DNA from: JAWPMT01 sp965601475
GTDB taxonomy: Bacteria > Bacteroidota > Bacteroidia > Cytophagales > Cyclobacteriaceae
Length of the DNA: 64,000 bases
Direction: 5' to 3'
NCBI GenBank assembly: GCA_965601475.1
Contig: OZ271832.1
Span: 3,162,001 to 3,226,000 of the forward strand
A program made the translations under genes and the position numbers. Positions 57,784 through 64,000 of this stretch are shown piece by piece. Within the stretch, counting starts at the first letter, position 1. Every line of letters starts with the position of its first letter. The notes beneath the pieces are model-generated. The model was not told where the DNA came from and did not search any database. It saw nothing but the letters and a program-made list of their open reading frames with translations.

Positions 57784-58710
57784 ATGAATCGAGTATCAGC
57801 GTTATTCAGTGGTTTAGTACTTATGGGACTAAATCTCAAGGCACAAGAATCAAGCGCCATAGAAGTTCAGGCCAAACACCCTCCAAAAATATTTGCTGAA
57901 AACATAATTTCTAACGGAGCGATGAACTTCAACGTGTCATATACTGAAGATATGTCCAAAGTCTATTTCAGTGTCTCCAATCGTTCCTGGAATAATATCA
58001 CTTTGTGCTCATCAGAGTTCAAAAATGATTCATGGCAAACACCCGAAATCCTATCTATTTCTGGTGAATATTTGGATGCAGACCCCTTTCTGCATAATGG
58101 GAAATTATATTTTATTTCAGATCGACCGGTCTCGGCTGAAGTTCCTTATGAACAATGGAACTACAAAATATGGTATAGTGATTTGAATAACGGAGAACTG
58201 TCTAATCCAGAACTATTGAATGGTCCTTTTTATGAATTGGGAATGCCTCTTTACCCTTCTCTTGCTGAAAATGGGAATCTATACTTCACGATAAAAAACA
58301 AACTTTATGTCAGTCGATTTAAAAACGGGGAATACGTGAGACCTCAAAAACTAGATTTTGTAAGAGATGATATTCAATACATAGATGGTATGATTTCCAG
58401 CAATGAAGATTTTATTGTTTTCTCTGCAATAATGCCTGAGGGACTCGGCGGCTCTGATCTATGGATTAGTTTCAAGAAGCAAAATGCTTGGCAATCACCG
58501 ATTAACCTTGGGGTTGATATTAATTCGGCCGGAAATGAAGGACAGCCTGGTTTATCACCCGATAATGCAACACTTTATTTCAGCCGCGCGGCAAATACGA
58601 GAAAGAAAAAGTACGCCTCTTATGTAGATCTAATAGACGATCTACAAGGAGCAAAGAATAGTCCGCTCAACATCTACTATACAGAATTAGATATTCAGAA
58701 TAGGCCTTAA
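57784..58710 (+). CDS. Exported PD40/TolB-like propeller protein
   Basis: This 308-residue protein has a signal peptide (MNRVSALFSGLVLMGLNLKAQE) followed by a beta propeller made of PD40/WD40-like repeats (YTEDMSKVYFSVSNRSWNNITLCSS, LHNGKLYFISDRP, LAENGNLYFTIKNKLYVSRF, SPDNATLYFSRAANTRKK). Such proteins are periplasmic or secreted and bind proteins or sugars. The C-terminus is short and ends in LNIYYTELDIQNRP. It is the first gene of the accessory region. The function is unknown. Confidence 0.8.
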   Translation: MNRVSALFSGLVLMGLNLKAQESSAIEVQAKHPPKIFAENIISNGAMNFNVSYTEDMSKVYFSVSNRSWNNITLCSSEFKNDSWQTPEILSISGEYLDADPFLHNGKLYFISDRPVSAEVPYEQWNYKIWYSDLNNGELSNPELLNGPFYELGMPLYPSLAENGNLYFTIKNKLYVSRFKNGEYVRPQKLDFVRDDIQYIDGMISSNEDFIVFSAIMPEGLGGSDLWISFKKQNAWQSPINLGVDINSAGNEGQPGLSPDNATLYFSRAANTRKKKYASYVDLIDDLQGAKNSPLNIYYTELDIQNRP

Positions 58711-58976
58711 TCTTTGAGAAAGGTGAAATGGTACCGCTATATATGAGACGCCGACTGGACAAGATCTCATTTTGTAGCTATGTGGGAGTTGGGACCGCGA
58801 TATCACGAGCCCTTTTGTACCGCTGGAGCTAGGGAGAGAGGTATATTTGAAAGGTTGGTGGCGAGCATATTGTGCGTTTTGCATGGTCGTTGGCGACTAC
58901 CTGTGCAAATGATGCACAAGATTCAGATGTTCATTGGGCCAGGAATAATCACTTACAAGAACAGGACTAAAACTGA
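58711..58976. other. Spacer between accessory genes
   Basis: A 266-bp gap without a supported gene. I found no good promoter or hairpin; the gene after it begins with GTG only a few bases beyond. Confidence 0.35.
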
Positions 58977-59336
58977 GTGAAACTAGATGAATTCATAGAG
59001 ACGATAGGTTATAACAAAGAATGGTTTGAGTTGGGTTTCTTGCCATTAGAGTTTGTAGAGCAACAACTAGGAATCTATCAGTCAAGTGACGATAAAGATG
59101 TACAGCATTACAAATGGGCTGGTTATCGATATATTCTGTCAAACGAAAATTTCAATGATACAAAACGAGTTGATGACTTTGTAAGCTTAATAGAGAACGA
59201 TCCTAATAGCCACCTTTACAAAGGAGCGTTGAATGAATTAATTGATGCTGGTATAGTGGACAGATCTTATCTCCTGAAGTTTAAGAACGCCCGGTTTCTA
59301 AAGGAGAAATCAGTTTTGGACAGATTAGGGGAATAG
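58977..59336 (+). CDS. Hypothetical 119-residue accessory protein
   Basis: This is a small, charged, helix-rich protein (MKLDEFIETIGYNKEWFELGFLPLEFVEQQLGIYQ to YKGALNELIDAGIVDRSYLLKFKNARFLKEKSVLDRLGE). It has no signal peptide or known motif. It starts with GTG at 58977. The internal consistency of the frame and its AT-rich codon use, like its neighbours, support a real gene. It could be an immunity-type or cassette-borne protein, but nothing in the sequence tells. Confidence 0.6.
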   Translation: MKLDEFIETIGYNKEWFELGFLPLEFVEQQLGIYQSSDDKDVQHYKWAGYRYILSNENFNDTKRVDDFVSLIENDPNSHLYKGALNELIDAGIVDRSYLLKFKNARFLKEKSVLDRLGE

Positions 59337-59399
59337 TTTTTCGGATGGAATCAATTGCCAACACATTTGGACTGTCCATTTGACTTGACTTTTGAGACG

Positions 59400-59529
59400 G
59401 TTCCTTCAGGCGACGGGTGGTGGTTGTATCGGTGAAACTCAACTTCCTAACAAAGTCCGAAGCCTTCACACCAGCTTCATGTTGCTTGATCGCTGAGATA
59501 ATCTATTGGCTAAATCTTGTCTTTTTCAT
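59400..59529 (-). pseudogene. IS3-family transposase OrfA remnant
   Basis: Reading the minus strand from 59529 gives MKKTRFSQ, a TAG stop at codon 9, then IISAIKQHEAGVKASDFVRKLSFTD and TTTTRRLK. This matches the N-terminal helix-turn-helix of IS3-type OrfA proteins (MKKxRF..xQII.AIKEHE.G.K...). The similarity ends after about 43 codons and no OrfB follows, so it is a dead fragment. It lies between the hypothetical gene and the AraC gene and is the only minus-strand coding trace in the accessory region. Confidence 0.7.
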
Positions 59530-59660
59530 CGCTATCCGTCTTTGAGTTACCATATCGTCGCGCTCAAATCGTTCGACTACTCTAGTTTTAACGGGACAAC
59601 CTTCAGGGAAGCCAACTCTCCACTCACATGGACTTGGTATCTCATTCCTGCCGGGATAAA

Positions 59661-59675
59661 AAACTTCTCAGACAA
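59661..59675 (+). promoter_or_regulatory. Repeat motif upstream of the AraC gene (copy 1)
   Basis: AAACTTCTCAGACAA lies 36 bp before the AraC start codon. The same 15 bp recur twice beyond the gene (60542 and 60563). A weaker similarity follows at about 21 bp spacing. A single operator here would allow autoregulation. Confidence 0.55.
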
Positions 59676-59711
59676 GTCCATGTGAAATTTCCTACTCAGT
59701 TTTACATCAAG

Positions 59712-60563
59712 ATGGATGTTAAAACAATAGAACTATTTGATAAACCATTGTTCAATCTGGTGACAATGTCTGAGCCTATCAAAATGGTGACGGCAATGCC
59801 AGAAGACGAGGCGGGGTTCGTGTACATTTTGAAAGGAGGATGTATCAATTATTCGGAAACGGAAGAGCTTCGACTTAGTGAGAAACAAGCGGTACTTGCC
59901 AAATGTGGCAATAGTACATTTAGCACAATTACAGTAGATGGGAAAACGGAATATCAGGCTATTGTTGTCAAGTTTCACAAAGAGGTAATTGAAAGGCTCT
60001 ATCAAAATTCTCCGTCGCCATTCTCCAATAATTCCACCTATGAATTGAAGGTCAACTCTGCAATGATTGACACCAATGTTCTACTAGAACAATATGCCTC
60101 GAATCTTATCTCCCTCTTTGAGCACCCTGAGTTAATCTCTGAAGAGCTGCTTAAGTTGAAACTTAACGAATTAATACTCCACCTACTTAGTTCTCAGAAT
60201 TCTCCTAAGGTGCTGGGTATTATGACGAATCTCTTCGAAAAGAAAACGTTCCAGTTCAAAGAGATCATAAATGCACATATCTTTTCGTCTCTGGGAATTG
60301 AAGAACTGGCTCAATTGACAAATCAGAGTTTATCTACTTTCAAAAAGACATTTAGGAAGGCTTACAATGATACTCCGAACAATTACCTGATTGGAAAACG
60401 CATTGAAAGAGTTGCTGAGCTTCTTCTTGTTTCCAACGACACCCTGAGCAACATAGCATACGATTGTGAATTCAAAACACTCGCTCATATGTCGAGAGTA
60501 TTTAAGGCCAAATATGGTATTTCTCCATCTCAATACAGATTAAACTTCTCAGACAAACAGTAA
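59712..60563 (+). CDS. AraC-family transcriptional regulator
   Basis: This 283-residue regulator has an N-terminal sensory region (about 1-170, no cupin signature recognised) and a C-terminal double helix-turn-helix (about 185-280). Helices include IEELAQLTNQSLSTFKKTFRKAYNDTPNNYLIGKRIERVAELLLVSNDTLSNIAYDCEFKTLAHMSRVFKAKYGISPSQYR, whose final block is the AraC consensus. I chose the ATG at 59712; the ATG at 59628 would include the first repeat motif in the coding sequence. Copy 2 of the repeat lies in the last codons of this gene, and copy 3 lies after it. It is followed directly by the SRPBCC gene, the obvious target. Confidence 0.9.
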   Translation: MDVKTIELFDKPLFNLVTMSEPIKMVTAMPEDEAGFVYILKGGCINYSETEELRLSEKQAVLAKCGNSTFSTITVDGKTEYQAIVVKFHKEVIERLYQNSPSPFSNNSTYELKVNSAMIDTNVLLEQYASNLISLFEHPELISEELLKLKLNELILHLLSSQNSPKVLGIMTNLFEKKTFQFKEIINAHIFSSLGIEELAQLTNQSLSTFKKTFRKAYNDTPNNYLIGKRIERVAELLLVSNDTLSNIAYDCEFKTLAHMSRVFKAKYGISPSQYRLNFSDKQ

Positions 60564-60579
60564 AACTTCTTAGACAAAC
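60542..60579 (+). promoter_or_regulatory. Tandem AraC-type operator upstream of the SRPBCC gene (copies 2 and 3)
   Basis: AAACTTCTCAGACAAAC (60542-60558) and AAACTTCTTAGACAAAC (60563-60579) differ at one base of 17 and start exactly 21 bp apart, as in classical AraC half-sites. A near-match -7 GAAATTTG follows at 60599-60606, with no -33 TTG, and the ATG is at 60628. The layout fits activator binding next to the polymerase. Confidence 0.7.
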
Positions 60580-60627
60580 CCGTGCCGAATGGGTCGCAGA
60601 AATTTGCATTTACAAAAAAAGTAAATC

Positions 60628-61254
60628 ATGAAAATTATGCGATTATCACTGTTATTACTTTTACTATTAACGGTCACGACCATCATTTCAACGGTTATAG
60701 CACAAAACGGAAAGAATAGCAGTACAATTGAAAAAAGGTATAGGATTATAGAGCGAGAATTGAGTAGTGATATTATCAATGTTTCAGCAGATTCGCTGTG
60801 GGCAATTTGCAGGCAGTTTGATAAGGGGGCCGAGTGGACTTCTACCTTGAGGCACTCCTATGGTACTGGAAAACCACAACATGAGGGAGCGCCCTGTTCA
60901 TCCAGAACTTGCGAAATAGATGGCAAAGGAAGTAAAGTAGTTGAAGAGCTTATTATGTTCAGCGATGAAAACAAAGAGCTGTCCTATAATCTTACGGAGG
61001 GAGCTCCAGCCTTCATAACGCTTGCCAACAACCATACGAGAATAGTTGAAGTGGGTGACAATCAGTCAAAGGTCGAAATGAACGTAACCATGCACATGAA
61101 AAAATTTGCTGGATTCTTTTTGGGTGGTTTGATCACCAGACAAATGGAAAAGCAAGTAAAAATTGTGATGGAGGAATTGAAAATATACGCAGAAACGGGT
61201 GAGGTTTCAGAGGCTAAGAAAAAGCAACTTGAAAATCAGAAAAAGAAGAAGTAA
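60628..61254 (+). CDS. Exported SRPBCC-family protein
   Basis: This 208-residue protein has a strong signal peptide or anchor (MKIMRLSLLLLLLLTVTTIISTVIAQ). It has an SRPBCC fold (START-like, hydrophobic ligand pocket): VSADSLWAICRQFDKGAEWTSTLRHSYGTG, GSKVVEELIMFSDENKELSYNLTEGAPAFI and KVEMNVTMHMKKFAGFFLGGLITRQMEKQVKIVMEELKIYAETG. The C-terminal tail is Lys-rich. The AraC gene and two tandem operator copies lie just upstream, so this is probably the regulated effector, perhaps binding a lipid or polyketide-like compound. Confidence 0.82.
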   Translation: MKIMRLSLLLLLLLTVTTIISTVIAQNGKNSSTIEKRYRIIERELSSDIINVSADSLWAICRQFDKGAEWTSTLRHSYGTGKPQHEGAPCSSRTCEIDGKGSKVVEELIMFSDENKELSYNLTEGAPAFITLANNHTRIVEVGDNQSKVEMNVTMHMKKFAGFFLGGLITRQMEKQVKIVMEELKIYAETGEVSEAKKKQLENQKKKK

Positions 61255-61541
61255 CGTAAAAACAACATTGTATAAAGTCCATATTTGCTCCTTCCTCAAA
61301 AACAGGTAACCTTAAACTCCTGCATCACTTCGAGTAGAAGTTGAGCGGCTGACCGGCACAATCGCGCTGTGCCGTCCGGCGAGCCTTTACTGAAATTGAT
61401 ATGGCATCCGAAATGAAAGCCTCATTTATCGCATATTGTGACAACTATACAACTGATTTTTAATGGTCTTGAGCATAGACCTTGAATATCAACCCATTAT
61501 AATTGAGGAAGAAGACGTCCAATCCAATGCCAATAACTTAG
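61255..61541. other. Spacer with a GC-rich hairpin
   Basis: A 287-bp non-coding gap after the SRPBCC gene. At 61354-61374, CGGCACA and TGTGCCG form a perfect 7-bp stem with a 7-nt loop, in a GC-rich block that contrasts with the AT-rich genes. It has no T tract, so it is not a normal terminator. A short overlapping reading frame at 61463-61660 is not protein-like. Confidence 0.5.
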
Positions 61542-62084
61542 GTGCGGTACTCAAAAGCACAAATAGTAAAACAGCACGACGCTGGGAAGAAACTAAAGTA
61601 CCTTCATTTCTGGGGACATCAACCGCATCCCAGTGGGCAAATAACGAGTTCTTGTTTTAGCCAATGGTGGTCAGCCAGGTTCAAAATTGATGGTGACATT
61701 TACCCAACCTCCGAACACTGGATGATGGCAGAAAAAGCGAGGTTGTTCGGTGATTCTGAAATCAGAGAGAAAATTCTTCGAAGTGGTTCGCCGGGAGCTG
61801 CTAAGCAATTGGGAAGAGAAGTAAGAGGTTTTGATCAAGACATTTGGGAACGTGAGAGATTTGACATTGTTGTGAAAGGGAACGTGCAGAAATTCTCGCA
61901 AAATCAAGAACTTGGAAAGTTCCTTATCGACACAAAAAAGAGAATCCTTGTAGAAGCAAGTCCTGTGGATCGAATTTGGGGAATAGGATTAGATGCTACC
62001 AGCGAATTTGCTAACGTCCCTTCAAAATGGAGAGGATTGAATTTGCTTGGATTTGCCTTGATGGAAGTTCGTGATTATCTGTGA
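61542..62084 (+). CDS. NADAR/YbiA-family N-glycosidase
   Basis: This 180-residue protein has the full family pattern: KLKYLHFWGHQPHPSGQITSSCFSQWWSARFKIDGDIYPTSEHWMMAEKARLFGDSEIREKIL, VRGFDQDIWERERFDIVVKGNVQKFSQNQELGKFL and VDRIWGIGLDATSEFANVPSKWRGLNLLGFALMEVR. YbiA-type members hydrolyse N-glycosidic bonds in riboflavin intermediates; others remove ADP-ribose from guanine. It starts with GTG at 61542, the position at which related proteins begin. No DarT-type toxin is next to it, so its substrate here is open. Confidence 0.88.
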   Translation: MRYSKAQIVKQHDAGKKLKYLHFWGHQPHPSGQITSSCFSQWWSARFKIDGDIYPTSEHWMMAEKARLFGDSEIREKILRSGSPGAAKQLGREVRGFDQDIWERERFDIVVKGNVQKFSQNQELGKFLIDTKKRILVEASPVDRIWGIGLDATSEFANVPSKWRGLNLLGFALMEVRDYL

Positions 62085-62093
62085 TAAACTGCT

Positions 62094-62259
62094 GCTAACC
62101 CGCAGATTTCGAGCTGCCACCATCGTCCTCGCAATAATCTTCCAGTTCCCTGCCTCTGCTGTACTTCAGTTCGGGGTAAAACTGTCAGCAGTCCTTGTGT
62201 TTGATGGGTCGTGCAGCATCTCAGCCTTGCGATTGCAGTACTGGCGCTGGTTCGTTAGC
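62094..62259. repeat. Spacer element bounded by GCTAAC / GTTAGC inverted ends
   Basis: The spacer after the NADAR gene starts GCTAAC (62094-62099) and ends GTTAGC (62254-62259), perfectly inverted ends 166 bp apart. A second inverted pair GCCAAG (62274-62279) / CTTGGC (62301-62306) follows. The ends resemble, but do not match, integron attC core sites (RYYYAAC / GTTRRRY). I cannot assign it to a known element. Confidence 0.35.
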
Positions 62260-62324
62260 TTTAGTCCAAAACTGCCAAGTGCATGGCATCCACCCCCACG
62301 CTTGGCTTGAAATAACCTTAACTC

Positions 62325-63203
62325 TTGCAGCGAGCGTCAATTCCATTAGCCGTACTTCTATATTTGATCCCGTTTGTTACACTCAGTCAGAGTAGTAGCT
62401 TCTCTCTAACGCAAAGATTCGAGATTGAAAAGAACTATTTGTTTGAGGTAACTCGTGAAATAGACTCAGCTATATCCCTTAGTACCGAGGTTACCTGCAA
62501 TGTTCTCAGCATTCAAGAAAATGGTCATAGAACCTTGAGCCTCGTCTACGGCGCCTCTTATTCGAAGGAAATCAATTTTTCGAAGAAGCAGAGAAGGAAG
62601 CTTTCCAAGCTTTTTTATGAAGGGATTGAGCTGTTGATATCGGTTGACAGTTTCGGTATTTTCTATGGAATAATAAACTACGAATCAGTGAAAGCACGCA
62701 TTGAAGACCATCTGATTTTCGGAAGTCAAGCAAATGGCTATGATCTAGAGGCCGAAGAAATCTTAGAACATATGGGTAGTACGTACAACACCCCAGCAAA
62801 GCTGATGGCGAACTACTTCAAAGAAATTGCCCTCTATTTCGATGTTTTTGGCACGAATTACACACTTGGAAGGCCAAACCTTGCAAAAAACTTTTATCAA
62901 AACCCATATGGAGGGCGGCCATACCCTGTGACCACATCGACTACATTGGACAGCATCCACAACGACAAGGCGTTCCTGCAACGAAATGTCAATATTGACC
63001 GAAATGACTTCATTGAGGCCATATCTGAGAAGGGATTTGATCAAACTGAAGTCGATAAGTGGCTTCTCGATGTTGAGGTAAGAGCCCACTTTGTATATGA
63101 TCTAATTTCCAGGAAGCTATTGCTTGCAAGCCAAAGCGGCACTTTGAATTCGGCGGATAGTGAGAGTAGATCGGGCATTACGATTGAATTAAAGAATCAA
63201 TAG
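62325..63203 (+). CDS. Exported accessory protein, function unknown
   Basis: This 292-residue protein starts with TTG at 62325, directly after an in-frame stop; no ATG is available before the hydrophobic signal region (IPLAVLLYLIPFVTLSQSS). The mature part has mixed strands and helices (YLFEVTREIDSAISLSTEVTCNVLSIQENGHRTLSLVYGASYSKEINFSKKQRRKL, later EALLFDVFGTNY-like and RNDFIEAISEKGFDQTEVDKWLLDVEVRAHFVYDLISRKLLLASQSG). I do not recognise a family. The missing normal start may mean the 5' end was replaced when the spacer was acquired. Confidence 0.65.
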   Translation: MQRASIPLAVLLYLIPFVTLSQSSSFSLTQRFEIEKNYLFEVTREIDSAISLSTEVTCNVLSIQENGHRTLSLVYGASYSKEINFSKKQRRKLSKLFYEGIELLISVDSFGIFYGIINYESVKARIEDHLIFGSQANGYDLEAEEILEHMGSTYNTPAKLMANYFKEIALYFDVFGTNYTLGRPNLAKNFYQNPYGGRPYPVTTSTTLDSIHNDKAFLQRNVNIDRNDFIEAISEKGFDQTEVDKWLLDVEVRAHFVYDLISRKLLLASQSGTLNSADSESRSGITIELKNQ

Positions 63204-63375
63204 TATCTAAGAATTACTAAGAGTCATTCGTTATGCTAGGACTTGGTATGATGTTTTGAAGATACCTTAACGGTCGCACCCTTGCCGCTCGCCCCCTGGT
63301 CAGGCACGATAGATAAGCAACTCTTATCGCTGTTGAAAAGGCTCGACTCACAGCGCCATATTTGGACACTATGTG
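63204..63375. other. Spacer with two inverted repeats
   Basis: The spacer after the exported accessory gene. GATAAG-N5-CTTATC (63312-63328) and CGCTGT-N16-ACAGCG (63328-63355) are perfect inverted pairs side by side in a GC-rich block. No T tract follows. The following TA operon has its own operator region. Confidence 0.45.
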
Positions 63376-63418
63376 AAGTTGATACAACTTAGTATTTTAC
63401 CAATTTTTGGTAATTTTG
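63376..63418 (+). promoter_or_regulatory. Promoter and operator of the toxin-antitoxin operon
   Basis: Two inverted repeats lie side by side: AAGTTG-ATA-CAACTT (63376-63390) and TTACCAA-TTT-TTGGTAA (63397-63413), with centres 22 bp apart. The second overlaps the -7 element TAATTTTG (63411-63418), a perfect TAnnTTTG, 5 bp before the antitoxin ATG. Binding of the antitoxin complex here would block transcription. I see no -33 TTG. Confidence 0.6.
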
Positions 63419-63422
63419 AATA

Positions 63423-63665
63423 ATGAGCAAGAATACGTCTATTTCTCTTGGGAGCCACTTCGAGAACTTTGTCAAACACAGTGTCTCAGAAGGTCGCTTC
63501 AAAAACGCAAGTGAGGTTGTTCGAGCTGGCTTGCGACTGCTTGAAGAGGAAGAGACGAAAGTAATCGCGTTGAAAAATGCAATTAACAAAGGACTCGACA
63601 GCCCAAGAGTAGAAAATTTCGACTTTGACCAACATCTTACTAATCTAAGGAATCAGAGAAAGTAA
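63423..63665 (+). CDS. ParD-family type II antitoxin
   Basis: This 80-residue antitoxin has an N-terminal ribbon-helix-helix (SISLGSHFENFVKHSVSEGRFKNASEVVRAGLRLLEEEE, the ParD/CC2985 pattern) and a C-terminal toxin-binding tail (LKNAINKGLDSPRVENFDFDQHLTNLRNQRK). The RHH dimer should bind the operator at 63376-63413 and repress its own operon. It is followed by the toxin gene after only 3 bp. Confidence 0.92.
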   Translation: MSKNTSISLGSHFENFVKHSVSEGRFKNASEVVRAGLRLLEEEETKVIALKNAINKGLDSPRVENFDFDQHLTNLRNQRK

Positions 63666-63668
63666 GAT

Positions 63669-63971
63669 ATGGCTACGCTCGTATTGAGGCAAGAAGCCAT
63701 AAACGACCTATCTGATATTTGGGAGTACACGTCTGAAACTTGGTCGGAAAGTCAAGCGATTAAATATTATGAAGCGATAAAGCAGGCTTCCCTGGACATT
63801 TCTCAGGACATTTCCCAAGGAAGAGAATATACTGAAATCAGCCGAAATCTCCTGGGATACAGAATCAACAGTCATATCATTTTCTACCATTTTGTAGCTG
63901 CTAGCGAAATTGAAGTGATCAGAATTTTACATGAGAGAATGGACTTGAAACGCCAGCTAAAATCCACATAA
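63669..63971 (+). CDS. ParE/RelE-superfamily toxin
   Basis: This 100-residue toxin has the ParE-type layout: LVLRQEAINDLSDIWEYTSETWSESQAIKYYEAIKQASLDIS, then NLLGYRINSHIIFYHFVAASEIEVIRILHERMDLKRQL with the RILHERMD block of ParE proteins. ParE toxins usually inhibit DNA gyrase; RelE-type ones cut mRNA on the ribosome. It forms a complete pair with the antitoxin upstream and is the last complete gene in the window, ending 29 bp before the edge. Confidence 0.92.
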   Translation: MATLVLRQEAINDLSDIWEYTSETWSESQAIKYYEAIKQASLDISQDISQGREYTEISRNLLGYRINSHIIFYHFVAASEIEVIRILHERMDLKRQLKST

Positions 63972-64000
63972 CAGTGGAAATAGTGAATGGCCAAGCTACC

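Noticed and set aside
62094..62259. Canonical integron attC site
   Set aside because: The ends do not satisfy RYYYAAC / GTTRRRY exactly and no integrase gene is seen, so only a generic repeat element is called.
1..64000. CRISPR arrays, rRNA and tRNA genes
   Set aside because: No spaced repeat array was seen and no T-loop-like GGTTCGANTCC in a plausible context; tRNAs were not searched with a tool, so absence is not proven.

Overview
The window looks like a chromosome segment of a Bacteroidota bacterium, most likely of the Cytophagales. The evidence is a long PorU-type C25 sortase next to a PorV/PorQ-family barrel (type IX secretion), the conserved small acidic DUF2795 protein, a FIST / PAS-kinase / LytTR signalling operon, many lipoproteins, and several promoters with the Bacteroidota -7 element TAnnTTTG. 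I saw no rRNA, tRNA or CRISPR array, although tRNAs could not be searched for systematically by eye.

Layout. 1-11.3 kb is core housekeeping: a partial RluA-type pseudouridine synthase, a PhoR/PhoB-like pair, recA, a MacB-like permease, queA, ispD, DUF2795, a DUF349 protein, ettA and three small unknown proteins. 11.35-15.95 kb holds an AhpD-like protein and the FIST / PAS-histidine-kinase / LytTR-regulator operon. 16-34.2 kb is an exopolysaccharide region. A plus-strand operon (two GT2 enzymes and a Wzy/ligase-type protein) converges on a minus-strand operon (half-length TolC-like protein, Wzc-like protein, GT, flippase, sulfotransferase, GT2, GT4). Then come an acyltransferase, a lipoprotein, a free receiver protein, an initiating sugar transferase with a pseudo-receiver N-terminus, and a large LruC-type lipoprotein. 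34.3-39.9 kb has a SiaC-family protein, a SpoIIAA-like protein, a MarR/CPBP operon, and small secreted and outer-membrane proteins. 40-43.2 kb is a respiratory and copper module (Crp/Fnr regulator, HemJ, SCO1, cytochrome c, DUF3299-like). 43.5-47 kb has an antiporter, a tandem universal stress protein, glutaminyl cyclase and an SCP2 protein. 47-54 kb is the PorV-PorU-PAP2-GtrA operon, and 54.3-57.2 kb is a PadR/PspC-GIN operon.

From about 57.3 kb to the end the character changes. The region is AT-richer and carries only plus-strand genes apart from an IS3 relic. It holds an AraC regulator with its target, a NADAR protein, unknown secreted proteins and a ParDE-type toxin-antitoxin pair, separated by long non-coding spacers with inverted repeats. 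It reads as an accessory, cassette-like island.

The most interesting signals are regulatory. A 10-bp core, GCMANTCGAC, occurs as direct repeats 20-21 bp apart upstream of the FIST/HK/LytTR operon and upstream of the TolC-led EPS operon, and as one good copy plus a weak one upstream of the first EPS glycosyltransferase. It is a good candidate for the LytTR operator, linking the sensor operon to both halves of the polysaccharide cluster. Independently, a 15-bp motif occurs three times around the AraC gene, twice at exactly 21-bp spacing in front of the SRPBCC gene.
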